DNA from: Succinatimonas sp. UBA6849
Lineage (GTDB): Bacteria; Pseudomonadota; Gammaproteobacteria; Enterobacterales; Succinivibrionaceae
Direction of reading: 5' to 3'
DNA: 64,000 bases
NCBI GenBank assembly: GCA_002449335.1
Contig: DKDL01000101.1
Coordinates: forward strand, 1 to 64,000
How positions within the stretch are numbered: the stretch's first letter is position 1; every line of letters starts with the position of its first letter. Made by a program: the position numbers and the translations under genes. Shown here one piece after another: positions 45,430 through 53,839 of this stretch. The notes beneath the pieces were generated by a model. That model had not been told where the DNA came from. It did not search any database and worked only from the letters and a program-made list of their open reading frames with translations.

Positions 45430-46908
45430 ATGTTTACAACTACAACTACTTTTATCGTCTACATTTTTGCCATGGTTGTCATCGGCATTGTAGCCGCTCG
45501 CTCTACATCTTCATTAAATGATTATGTATTAGGCGGACGTAGATTAGGTCGTGTGATCACCGGTCTTTCTGCCGGTGCATCAGATATGTCTGGCTGGCTT
45601 TTAATGGGCTTGCCTGGAGCGTTATTCGTATCTGGTATCAGCCAGGCATGGATTGCAATTGGTCTTACCGTAGGTCAATGGTGTAACTGGAAATTCGTAG
45701 CAGCACGTTTACGTTCTTTCACTCAGAATGCTTCAGATGCTCTAACTTTACCTGATTACTTTGCTGCAAGATTCAAAGATAAGTTACGCTTAACTGCAGT
45801 TATCGCTGCTTTCATTATCTTAATCTTCTCTGTAGTTTACTGTTCATCTGGAATGGTATCAGGTGCTAGATTATTCCAGCAGACCTTTGGTATGGATTAT
45901 GAGAATGCCTTACTGATTGGTGCAGTATCCACTATTCTTTACGTATGTATCGGTGGTTTCTTAGCTGTAAGTTGGACTGACGCGGTTCAGGCATCTTTAA
46001 TGATCTTTGCTTTAGTTATCACTCCTATCATCATTATCTTAGATGTAGGCTCATTTTCAGAGGCTAATGAGTTAGTAGCTCAGAAAGGTCCTGATATGGC
46101 TAATATGTTAAAGGGTACTACCATCATCGGTCTTATCTCTTTAGCAGGTTGGGGCTTAGGTTATGTAGGTCAGCCTCATATTCTGGTTCGTTTCATGGCA
46201 GCTGCTACTGTTCGCGGTATGGGCGGTGCACGTAGAATCAGTATCAGCTGGATGATCTTCTGTCTTTTAGGAGCTGTAGCAGTAGGTTACTATGGAGTAG
46301 CTTTTGCAGCAAAACATCCAGAGCTTACAGTTGATAACCCAGAGCAGATCTTCATTATCGTAACTCAGACATTATTTACTCCATGGATTGCAGGTATCCT
46401 GTTATCAGCAATTTTAGCTGCAATTATGAGTACTTTATCTTGCCAGTTACTTGTAGCTTCAACAACTTTAACTGCTGACTTCTATCGCCGAGTTGTAAGA
46501 CCTCATGCTTCACAGACAGAGTTGGTTTGGATTGGCAGATTCATGCTGTTATTAGTAGCAGCCATTGCTTATATCATTGCTTTAGATCCTAATTCAGGCA
46601 TCTTAAAGTTAGTTTCATATGCATGGGCAGGCTTTGGTGCAGCTTTCGGTCCTACTGTTGTAATCTCTGTATTCTGGAAGAAGATGACCTTAAAGGGCGC
46701 AATTTGGGGTATGATTGCAGGTGCTGTTACCGTAATCGTATGGGAAATTGGTCAGTTCTTTGACTTATACTCATTAGTACCAGGTTTCATCATTTCTTCA
46801 GCTGTTATCTTTGTTGTAAGTCTCTTCACACAAAAGGGTAACGAAGAGGTTGAAACACTGTATAATGATCTTGAACGTAAGTTCTGGGAAGAAGTTAAAG
46901 ATCGTTAA
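45430..46908 (+). CDS. putP: Sodium/proline symporter
   Basis: A 492-residue SSS-family transporter with about 13 transmembrane helices. LGGRRLGRVITGLSAGASDMSGWLLMGLPGA, here split by the sodium-site serines, opens the core. GWGLGYVGQPHILVRFMA and ILAAIMSTLSCQLLVASTTL follow. These match PutP closely. It provides proline as nutrient or osmolyte. No putA is adjacent. Confidence 0.95.
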   Translation: MFTTTTTFIVYIFAMVVIGIVAARSTSSLNDYVLGGRRLGRVITGLSAGASDMSGWLLMGLPGALFVSGISQAWIAIGLTVGQWCNWKFVAARLRSFTQNASDALTLPDYFAARFKDKLRLTAVIAAFIILIFSVVYCSSGMVSGARLFQQTFGMDYENALLIGAVSTILYVCIGGFLAVSWTDAVQASLMIFALVITPIIIILDVGSFSEANELVAQKGPDMANMLKGTTIIGLISLAGWGLGYVGQPHILVRFMAAATVRGMGGARRISISWMIFCLLGAVAVGYYGVAFAAKHPELTVDNPEQIFIIVTQTLFTPWIAGILLSAILAAIMSTLSCQLLVASTTLTADFYRRVVRPHASQTELVWIGRFMLLLVAAIAYIIALDPNSGILKLVSYAWAGFGAAFGPTVVISVFWKKMTLKGAIWGMIAGAVTVIVWEIGQFFDLYSLVPGFIISSAVIFVVSLFTQKGNEEVETLYNDLERKFWEEVKDR

Positions 46909-46937
46909 GCTTTAAGCTATTTAAATAGGAGAAAGAC

Positions 46938-47579
46938 TTGAAAAACCTTCCACCTAATGTGTATATGCAGTCCTACCTCCAAAAGGCAGGAGTACGTTTT
47001 AACATTAACGTGGTGGATACCATGTGTAAAAAAGGTTTCGGTCTTTCTTTCTATGTATTCTGCATCCTATTCATTTTGTTGTCTGTAATTTACTTTACAG
47101 ACAATATCTGTATCTTTCCTGATAAAGGTCATTTCTACTTTTTATCAATTTTGGTTATTTTGTATCTTGCTTTGTACGTTGTAAGAGTCGTTCGTTTTAG
47201 AATGATAAGAGCAAAGTTAAGAGAAGATAATGATCCTATTGTGGTAGAGGCATACGCAATTGTGCTCTTTGATTTGAGCTCACAGAATTCTGAGAAGATT
47301 GTAAAGCCTAAAAAATCTGCAATTCTATATAAAGAGTGTGGCAGTAAGAAACCAAGATTCTTCACAGGTGTTGTCAAGAATAAGATTGAACACCACTATT
47401 ATAAAGATCAGATTGCTAGGGTATTTATTGATAGAAAACATCCACGTTTCTATTCAGTTGATGACGACAAGTTCTATAAGACAGTATCAGAGAAACTTCC
47501 TCAAGAACAGGCTAAGTACGCAATCTCAGCCTTAGAAGGAAAGTTAAATTCTGTATCTGTAAAAAAGGAAAAACAGTAA
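46938..47579 (+). CDS. Membrane protein of unknown function
   Basis: A 213-residue protein with two transmembrane helices (about residues 33-53 and 62-82) and a C-terminal cytoplasmic domain of about 125 residues rich in Lys, Tyr and His. The TTG start is chosen because AGGAG sits 6 nt upstream; the first ATG is 27 nt further without a site. It follows putP by 29 bp and is probably co-transcribed. I do not recognise the family; the domain (AIVLFDLSSQNSEKIVKP, then RVFIDRKHPRFYSVDD) recalls generic DUF3592-like beta domains, weakly. Confidence 0.72.
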   Translation: MKNLPPNVYMQSYLQKAGVRFNINVVDTMCKKGFGLSFYVFCILFILLSVIYFTDNICIFPDKGHFYFLSILVILYLALYVVRVVRFRMIRAKLREDNDPIVVEAYAIVLFDLSSQNSEKIVKPKKSAILYKECGSKKPRFFTGVVKNKIEHHYYKDQIARVFIDRKHPRFYSVDDDKFYKTVSEKLPQEQAKYAISALEGKLNSVSVKKEKQ

Positions 47580-47619
47580 GTAAGGAAAACTTGGAAATTA
47601 GAGTTTTGGTAACACAGCT

Positions 47620-47635
47620 TAAGCATTAATGCTTA
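47620..47635. terminator. Palindrome between convergent genes
   Basis: TAAGCATTAATGCTTA is a perfect 16-bp palindrome between the convergent stops at 47579 and 47659. No T-run follows. Confidence 0.4.
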
Positions 47636-47658
47636 CGTATTAAAGGAATGTTGCAGCT

Positions 47659-48312
47659 CTATTTCTTCCAGTCAACTACAGTCATCGCCTTAATATCATC
47701 AGACTCAAGTAAGATCTTATTTGGGTTAACAGCAAAGCGGTGATCGCACATCATCAGCATTGGCACGTCATTTACAGTATCACCATAGCCATAAGAATCC
47801 TCAAGAGACAGGTTATGCTCCTTTAAAAACATGTTGATTCTAGTGACTTTGTCTTTTTGAAAGGCTGGAATGCCACAAATCTCACCTGTCAGCACACCAT
47901 CTTTCTTCTCCATAGGAGAGGCAATAACATATTTGATATCAAGTTGCTCTGCTATGTGTTCTGCTAAATAATCCATAGTAGAGGTTACGATAACCACAGT
48001 ATCGTGTCTGTCGTTATGAAATTTAATCGCTCTTTTGGCGCCTGGATAAACAACCGGAATGATAGTTGTTTTTACAATGTCATGTAAGATCTTGTAGAGT
48101 TTGTCTTTATTCATACCTACAAGAGGTTTTACAGCAAATTTTAAGAAGTCGCTAACATTCAGAGTGCCTTCATAAAACTGCTGTTCAAATGAGTTTAATG
48201 CACTGATGATGCTCTTGTCAGCAATACCTCTTTTGACAAATTCACCAATACTGATGTCATTGGTATCGCCACCCACAATAGTGCCATCCATGTCAAAAAA
48301 AGCTACGCTCAT
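47659..48312 (-). CDS. HAD-IB family phosphatase (SerB-like)
   Basis: A 217-residue HAD hydrolase. Motif I FFDMDGTIVGGDTND at residues 5-19, motif II VIVTSTMDY near 110, and motif III-IV YGYGDTVNDVPML near 178. The subfamily includes phosphoserine phosphatase and phosphatidylglycerophosphatase-type enzymes; the substrate is not clear. Its start overlaps the preceding gene by 4 nt (ATGA), so the two are co-translated. Confidence 0.9.
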   Translation of the reverse strand: MSVAFFDMDGTIVGGDTNDISIGEFVKRGIADKSIISALNSFEQQFYEGTLNVSDFLKFAVKPLVGMNKDKLYKILHDIVKTTIIPVVYPGAKRAIKFHNDRHDTVVIVTSTMDYLAEHIAEQLDIKYVIASPMEKKDGVLTGEICGIPAFQKDKVTRINMFLKEHNLSLEDSYGYGDTVNDVPMLMMCDHRFAVNPNKILLESDDIKAMTVVDWKK

Positions 48313-49565
48313 TCATGTTCTCCTAAAGATTCATTTTCCTCAAAAGACAAAGGCATATTAGCCTCTTCCTGATCGCATTTACCTGTAATAATATCAAAGG
48401 TTTTACGCATATCTAAATTTGGAAAATCAAATCTATAACGCCAGGTGGTATAACCTTCATCATCGTTCACTAAGACTTTAGAACTGGTTGCAAAGCCTAA
48501 TTGAATTAACAGTGAACCTAGTTGCTTTCCTTCTAAAGATTTATCGACACTGCTAATAAATAAAGGATCTTGACCGTCTTTACCATACAGCCATGAGAGA
48601 TCATTGTTTTTATGCTTTAAAGCATATTTTAAGAAGGTGTAATTGCCAGATGCTGAATATGGATATAACTGACCTTGGTTTTGCATCAGATGTGAAATAC
48701 TAGCAGGGCACATTACCTTTACAAGGTTGTCTGAAAAGCAGAAACCACCATAGCATTTCTCTAAAATATTAAGGTAATTCTCAGGAGACATCTCTTTTGC
48801 TTTAGCAAATTTCTCAATCTGATTTTTAAAGACGATCCTGACTTCTTCTTTAGTGAATCCAAACATTGATTCAAAAGAAGGATCTGAAGACAGATCTTCA
48901 ACTAAAGGTAAACCTTCAGAATATTCTGAGGCTAATGCAAATTTGGTGTGCCCCGATAACAGACACCATCTAACAGCTTTGTCTGTATGTCTGATGACAT
49001 TTAGCATATCAAGATAAGTACAGGTAGCCTCAGTTGCTTTTTCTTTATCTGCCATCATGGCAGCTACCATTAAAGGCTTATCATAATTATCAATAATGAT
49101 AGCCATACTCTCTTGATGTCTTTTATAAAGTGATTCTAGGAGCTTGGTAAAATAAACCTTTGGGGTCATATAGGTATCGAAATGACTTTCGATATGATGA
49201 AACCAGAACAGCTCCTGTAAAACATCGATGAGACCTCGTCTGAAGTCTTTTGGTGTTTTGGCTTTAAAATTTTTGAAGTCTAAACAGACGGTATGTCTAT
49301 AAGGTAATTCTTTTAAAAGACCTTCATCTTCAATCTTACCTACTATGTCTTTTTCACGTCTGATAATTCTATCAGTGGCGCTAGTTAATAATGACAGTCC
49401 GAAGCCTCTGGGTCTTGTCATCATATAGATTGAAGGGGTACCACAAGTTTGAGGTGATTCGAGTTTTAAGATAAATGACATCACCTTCAATGATTTGTCA
49501 CGATTTATCTGTTCTGAAACAATCAGATCTTGAAGGTTGGTATAGACAAGTGAATTTGAATTCAT
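48309..49565 (-). CDS. AAA-ATPase-like (PF09820-type) protein with degenerate Walker A
   Basis: A 418-residue protein resembling the AAA-ATPase-like/DUF1703 family. YMMTRPRGFGLSLLTSATD (near residue 47) stands where the family has a RPRRFGKSLLLSTL-type P-loop. IIIDNYDKPLM (near 156) corresponds to the usual IDEYDKP, and GFTKEEVR and YGGFCFSD are also family-like. The P-loop lysine is Leu and the Walker B glutamate is Asn, so ATP hydrolysis is unlikely. The PD-(D/E)XK nuclease domain common at the C-terminus is not recognisable. The ATG lies only 20 nt after the SRP RNA with no Shine-Dalgarno site. Confidence 0.7.
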   Translation of the reverse strand: MNSNSLVYTNLQDLIVSEQINRDKSLKVMSFILKLESPQTCGTPSIYMMTRPRGFGLSLLTSATDRIIRREKDIVGKIEDEGLLKELPYRHTVCLDFKNFKAKTPKDFRRGLIDVLQELFWFHHIESHFDTYMTPKVYFTKLLESLYKRHQESMAIIIDNYDKPLMVAAMMADKEKATEATCTYLDMLNVIRHTDKAVRWCLLSGHTKFALASEYSEGLPLVEDLSSDPSFESMFGFTKEEVRIVFKNQIEKFAKAKEMSPENYLNILEKCYGGFCFSDNLVKVMCPASISHLMQNQGQLYPYSASGNYTFLKYALKHKNNDLSWLYGKDGQDPLFISSVDKSLEGKQLGSLLIQLGFATSSKVLVNDDEGYTTWRYRFDFPNLDMRKTFDIITGKCDQEEANMPLSFEENESLGEHE

Positions 49566-49585
49566 ATCTGAAAAGACTCATTACT

Positions 49586-49691
49586 GGTGGGGGCTCAACC
49601 ACATCACGGTACCTCGAATAAGAACCCTGGCTGCTTCCTTCCGGACCTGACCTGTTGAACTCTCAACGAGTACGTGAGGACCGAAACCCCC
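49586..49691 (-). ncRNA. ffs: Signal recognition particle 4.5S RNA
   Basis: The RNA carries the conserved apical motif CAGGTCAGGTCCGGAAGGAA followed by GCAGCCAGG. The two ends pair through GGGGG (49691-49687) and CCCCC (49593-49589), as in bacterial 4.5S RNA. The size is 106 nt. It binds Ffh to target nascent membrane proteins. Confidence 0.97.
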
Positions 49692-49704
49692 ATAGAGCAA
49701 AAAC

Positions 49705-49733
49705 ATTGTAAAGAAAATGAACTTAATTATCAA
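49705..49733 (-). promoter_or_regulatory. Promoter of ffs
   Basis: On the minus strand TTGATA (49733-49728), a 17-bp spacer and TACAAT (49710-49705) precede the RNA. The mature 5' end lies about 14 nt past the -10 box, so a short 5' leader would need removal, as RNase P does for E. coli 4.5S RNA. Confidence 0.75.
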
Positions 49734-49961
49734 GCATTAAGACGGCTATTTTTTGACATGACTTTAATGCAGCGCTTTTAGTATTAGAAAAAGCATTAAG
49801 TATAACTAAGATAACCATGCGAGAACAACTGCACTAATTGTCTGAAATTGTGACTAAATTCGTGATAATTATTGAGAATAAAAAGAAATAAATATGCTCA
49901 TGTAGTATCATGTAACGGAATATTCAAATAAATTACAAATAGCTATTACAAAAACTAAAAC

Positions 49962-50966
49962 ATGAAAGATAACAATAAACAAATTCCAGACAAATCAAGA
50001 CGAGCACCTAAAAGAGATATTGATGGTGTTTTTCTTTTAGATAAACCATCAGGCATCAGCTCAGCTCTGGCACTAACAAAGGTAAGAGGTATTTACAGAG
50101 CAAATAAAGGTGGTCATACAGGTTCACTTGATCCTTTAGCTTCAGGTCTGTTACCAATCTGTTTAGGACAGGCTGCCAAATTCTCATCATACTTTTTAGA
50201 AGGTTCTAAAAAGTATATAGCAACAGGTAAATTAGGCGTTGTAACTGCAACTGGGGATGCCGAAGGTGAGGTTATCCAGACTAATCAAGTTACTGATGAA
50301 TGCTCAAAAGTTGAAGAGGTAATGAAGACCTTTATAGGTACTATTACTCAGGTACCGCCAATGTACTCAGCTATTAAGGTAGACGGTAGACCTTTATATA
50401 AATACGCTCGTTCTGGTAAGGAAGTTGAAGTTCCAAAAAGACAGGTTGAGATCTTCTACATCAAGCTTTTAGAAAAAACACAAGAATCTTTTACCATTGA
50501 AGTTTACTGCTCTAAGGGTACTTATATCAGAACTTTAGTCGAAGATATCGGTCAGGCTTTAGGCTGTGGTGCTCACGTAACCATGCTGCGCAGAATTGAA
50601 GTTGATGGTCTGCCAAAAGGAACTATGCATACTCTTGATTACATTCAGGAGTTAGCTGACAAGCGTGAGGATTTTACTGATTTTACAGAATTGGACAGTT
50701 TACTCATTCCAATTGATAAGGCTATGAGTTATCTGCCTGCTATTGATATTCCTTATGAGAAAGCTGTGCTCTTATGTCAGGGACAAAGACAGGGTAAGCT
50801 TGAAAACTGTAAGTTTGAAGATTGTTCTTTAGACTATACTGATACTATACAAATTAAAACAGATGGGATGTTTATTGGTGTAGGTCATATTCAGAAGGGG
50901 GTTCTGATCTCAGACAGAATGATGTCAGATCCTCTTCATACAAATCTTGGTCTATACAAAGACTAA
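49962..50966 (+). CDS. truB: tRNA pseudouridine-55 synthase
   Basis: Makes pseudouridine 55 in the T-loop of tRNAs. The 334-residue protein has GVFLLDKPSGISS, the catalytic GHTGSLDPLASGLLPICLG block (Asp near residue 58), then VPPMYSAIKVDGRPLYKYAR, and a PUA-like C-terminal region. It is not preceded here by the usual rbfA/infB; it stands alone after ffs. Confidence 0.96.
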   Translation: MKDNNKQIPDKSRRAPKRDIDGVFLLDKPSGISSALALTKVRGIYRANKGGHTGSLDPLASGLLPICLGQAAKFSSYFLEGSKKYIATGKLGVVTATGDAEGEVIQTNQVTDECSKVEEVMKTFIGTITQVPPMYSAIKVDGRPLYKYARSGKEVEVPKRQVEIFYIKLLEKTQESFTIEVYCSKGTYIRTLVEDIGQALGCGAHVTMLRRIEVDGLPKGTMHTLDYIQELADKREDFTDFTELDSLLIPIDKAMSYLPAIDIPYEKAVLLCQGQRQGKLENCKFEDCSLDYTDTIQIKTDGMFIGVGHIQKGVLISDRMMSDPLHTNLGLYKD

Positions 50967-50980
50967 TTTTGGAAGTCGCT

Positions 50981-51706
50981 ATGTCAGGTTTTATAAAAAC
51001 TCTAGCTATGACTTTAGTTTTCTCAACCCTGCTTTGTGGTTGTGAGGATAAGTCTGTTGCTTCATCAGAGAATTTAACTGAAGCCATTAACTCAGAGTTA
51101 TCAAAACAGGTCATTTGGATGGCGCTTCCTGGCTCCTCTGTTACAGAAGGAACTGTTTCAGCTCCTTTTGTAATTGTCGATCCATACAATTCTAATAATC
51201 CTGAAACTAATTATGCAGGTAAAACACAGTACCTAAAAAGAGTTATTGCTTATGCCAAGCTCTTAGAAAAGCATAAGGCTGTAAGGCTCACCGAGGACTC
51301 TTTTACTATTACAGCTCCATTTCGTGGTTCAGTAAGAGCCTTTGGTTATAATGTTAAATATAATCAGGATCTCTTGCGAACCATCCAGACTACTCCATTT
51401 TATGGTTTGTCTAAGGCTCAGGCAGGAACCGTTGAACTTAAAGACATCATCAATTCAACTACAGTCTTTGAAAAAGATGGAGAAAAGTGTATTGATATTA
51501 CGTTCTCTATTAAGATGTCTCAAAAGTTAGACTGCATTGATGATGAGATCTTAGAGAGCTCTACCATTACAGAAGAAGTTTCAAGCCTTAGAACAACCTA
51601 CAGATTAGTTCTTGATGAAAGTGCTAAACGCTGGGTGGTAAGAGATCCTGCTCCATTGCAGATGGATCCTGTTAAAAAATTCTTTAAATCTCTTATAGAT
51701 GGTTAA
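50981..51706 (+). CDS. Putative lipoprotein of unknown function
   Basis: A 241-residue exported protein with a lipoprotein-type signal (FIKTLAMTLVFSTLLCGC; lipidated Cys near residue 20). The mature protein has no recognised domain; alternating strands (KDIINSTTVFEKDGEKCIDITF) and an overall pattern of a small beta-rich domain are seen. ATG 50981 follows a GGAAG site; an in-frame TTG at 50969 is less likely. It lies 14 bp after truB and 1 bp before the preferred lpxK start, so it is translated in an operon with lipid A genes. Confidence 0.75.
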   Translation: MSGFIKTLAMTLVFSTLLCGCEDKSVASSENLTEAINSELSKQVIWMALPGSSVTEGTVSAPFVIVDPYNSNNPETNYAGKTQYLKRVIAYAKLLEKHKAVRLTEDSFTITAPFRGSVRAFGYNVKYNQDLLRTIQTTPFYGLSKAQAGTVELKDIINSTTVFEKDGEKCIDITFSIKMSQKLDCIDDEILESSTITEEVSSLRTTYRLVLDESAKRWVVRDPAPLQMDPVKKFFKSLIDG

Positions 51707-51707
51707 T

Positions 51708-52721
51708 ATGTCTTTTGAAGATAAAGTCTGGTATCAAAAATTAAGCTCTAAAAATATCCTGGCTGTAGCTCCTCTTTTACCGTTTACAGCATTGTTTGGA
51801 GCTGTAACTTCTTTAAGACGTAAGTGCTATAAAAAAGGTTATTTTAAATCCACTAAATTAAAAACGCCTGTCATTGTTGTAGGTGGCATTTCTGTTGGCG
51901 GTACCGGTAAGACTCCATTATGTATCGCACTCTTATTAAAGTTAAAAGAATTAGGCTATAAGCCAGGCTTAATCTCTCGAGGTTATCGAGGAAAAGCTGA
52001 TTCCTACCCACTTACAGTAAACACAGCTACTGATGTAAAACAGTGTGGAGATGAACCTCTTTTAATTAAAATGTCTGTAGGTGACAGTGCTGTAGTTGCT
52101 GTTGATCCTGTAAGAGAGCGTGGTGCTCAATATTTAGAGCATTTAGGCTGCGATGTTATAGTAACTGATGACGGTTTGCAGCATTACTCATTAGACAGAG
52201 ATATTGAAATTGTGGTTTTAGATGGTAAAAGACTGTTAGGCAATGGTCTGTTACTGCCAGCAGGGCCCTTACGTGAAGGCAAATGGCATTTAGATAAGGC
52301 TGATTTTGTGGTGGTAAATGGCGTAAGTCATGATCTTAAATACACTTCAATGACATTAGTCCCAAAGCCTGTTGTTGGCCTTAAAGCCTTTGCTCATTTA
52401 GAGCATGAAATGGATTATCTGCAAAAAGGCTGTGATGTCTGTGCTTTAGCCGGTATTGGTAATCCTAATCGCTTTTACGATACTCTAAAACAATGTGGCT
52501 TTGAGGTAGTAGACACAATCAATGTAGGTGATCACAAAATCGCTGATACTGAGGTTTTAAAAGCTAAAGCCTTAGAGCATCCTGTGGTCATGACCTCAAA
52601 AGATGCTGTAAAGTATGCTCATTTAAATCTTGAGAATTTGTATGTTTTAAATATTGAAGCTGTACTTCCAGAGTCATTTTTTGAATCGCTTAATGATAAG
52701 ATTAAATCACTAGGTAAGTAA
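51708..52721 (+). CDS. lpxK: Tetraacyldisaccharide 4'-kinase
   Basis: Adds the 4'-phosphate to lipid A precursor at the inner membrane. The P-loop VVGGISVGGTGKTPL lies near residue 54, preceded by the single membrane helix. LISRGYRGK, VTDDGLQHYSLDRDIEIVVLD and LLPAGPLREG are family markers. ATG 51708 directly follows the lipoprotein stop; ATG 51699 overlapping it is an alternative. Confidence 0.95.
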   Translation: MSFEDKVWYQKLSSKNILAVAPLLPFTALFGAVTSLRRKCYKKGYFKSTKLKTPVIVVGGISVGGTGKTPLCIALLLKLKELGYKPGLISRGYRGKADSYPLTVNTATDVKQCGDEPLLIKMSVGDSAVVAVDPVRERGAQYLEHLGCDVIVTDDGLQHYSLDRDIEIVVLDGKRLLGNGLLLPAGPLREGKWHLDKADFVVVNGVSHDLKYTSMTLVPKPVVGLKAFAHLEHEMDYLQKGCDVCALAGIGNPNRFYDTLKQCGFEVVDTINVGDHKIADTEVLKAKALEHPVVMTSKDAVKYAHLNLENLYVLNIEAVLPESFFESLNDKIKSLGK

Positions 52722-52776
52722 GGTTAAGTAACTAATCACAGTTAACTAATCTCAGGAAACAAAGGTAGATAATTTT

Positions 52777-53577
52777 ATGTCCTGTTGTAAGAATAAATCT
52801 GTAGAGAATAAATCTGAATATATCGTAGCAATTCCTGCTCGTTATGCTTCAACCAGATTTCCTGGAAAGCCATTAGTATTAGTTGGTGGTATTCCTATGA
52901 TTAAACGTGTTTGCATGCAGGCTTTAAAGTCTGATGCAAAGATGGTTGTAGCCTGCATTGATGATGAGCGTGTTGAATCTGTATTAGAGGGCATGGATAA
53001 GGTTCGTGTCTGCATGACTTCAACAGATTGTAACTGTGGTACAGACAGATTAGCTCAGATGATTGAAAAAATGCAGATTGATCCTGAGACTATCATCGTC
53101 AATGTGCAGGGGGATGAGCCTTTAATTAACCCAGAGCACATCAAACAGGTTGCTACTCTTTTAGAAAGCTCAAAAGCTGATATGGCAACCTTATGTTTTA
53201 AGATTGATAATGTTAAGGATGTCTTTGATCCTAACTGTGTAAAAGTAGTTTTTGATAAAAACGGTAAAGCTCTGTACTTTAGCCGTGCTCCTATTCCATA
53301 CGAGCGTGAGAACTTTAAACAAAAAGATATTACTTCACTTTGCTATGATCACTACCATCACATCGGTATTTATGCATACAGAGCAGGTACAGTTGTAAAG
53401 TATTCTCACATGTCTCAAACCACACTTGAAAAGAGTGAGTCACTAGAGCAGTTAAGACTTATGGAAAATGGTATGTCCATTGCTGTAGGTGTAGCTTTAA
53501 ATCCTCCTGAGACCGGTGTAGATACCAAAGAAGATCTTGAGAGAATTAACAGAATTTTAGAAAAACAGGAACACTAA
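52777..53577 (+). CDS. kdsB: 3-deoxy-manno-octulosonate cytidylyltransferase
   Basis: Activates Kdo as CMP-Kdo for the lipopolysaccharide core. The 266-residue protein shows IPARYASTRFPGKPL (CTP-binding), DCNCGTDRLAQM, VNVQGDEPLI and HHIGIYAYRAG. The first 14 residues (MSCCKNKSVENKSE) are an extra N-terminal extension. Together with lpxK it reflects the common lpxK-kdsB neighbourhood. Confidence 0.96.
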   Translation: MSCCKNKSVENKSEYIVAIPARYASTRFPGKPLVLVGGIPMIKRVCMQALKSDAKMVVACIDDERVESVLEGMDKVRVCMTSTDCNCGTDRLAQMIEKMQIDPETIIVNVQGDEPLINPEHIKQVATLLESSKADMATLCFKIDNVKDVFDPNCVKVVFDKNGKALYFSRAPIPYERENFKQKDITSLCYDHYHHIGIYAYRAGTVVKYSHMSQTTLEKSESLEQLRLMENGMSIAVGVALNPPETGVDTKEDLERINRILEKQEH

Positions 53578-53607
53578 AAATAGTTTTCCTAAAAAGGCAT
53601 TATTTGT

Positions 53608-53664
53608 AATTGCATAATTTGAAAAGTAAGCTTTATTCACAGCTTCAAAAGAAATTATGCAATT
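53608..53664. repeat. Perfect 13-bp long inverted repeat between kdsB and the TPP riboswitch
   Basis: AATTGCATAATTT (53608-53620) and AAATTATGCAATT (53652-53664) are exact complements around a 31-nt loop that holds a second stem, AAGCT/AGCTT. It may end kdsB transcripts or insulate the riboswitch; no T-run follows. Confidence 0.6.
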
Positions 53665-53705
53665 TACAGTTGTAATGTAAACGTTTTAGTTAGATAATAA
53701 TTTTG

Positions 53706-53837
53706 CTTGTCGGAGTGCCTTTACGGCTGAGACTGTTTTAAACAGAATCCGTTACTACCTGATCCAGTTAATGCTGGCGTAGGGAACAAGGTTCATTTCG
53801 GCACGCAAGTATTCCAATTACTTTAAAGAGACGTGCA
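53706..53837 (+). promoter_or_regulatory. TPP riboswitch (THI element) controlling the thi operon
   Basis: The aptamer spans 53706-53790, closed by CTTGT (53706-53710) and ACAAG (53786-53790). Conserved cores GGCTGAGA and CCTGATC...AATGCTGGCGTAGGGAA are present, with a P3 hairpin CTGTTT/AACAG. Downstream, GCACG (53801-53805) can pair with CGTGC (53832-53836), enclosing the AAAGAGA ribosome site of thiC. GGCAC (53800-53804) can alternatively pair with GTGCC in the aptamer. This supports translational control by TPP. Confidence 0.95.
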
Positions 53838-53839
53838 AA

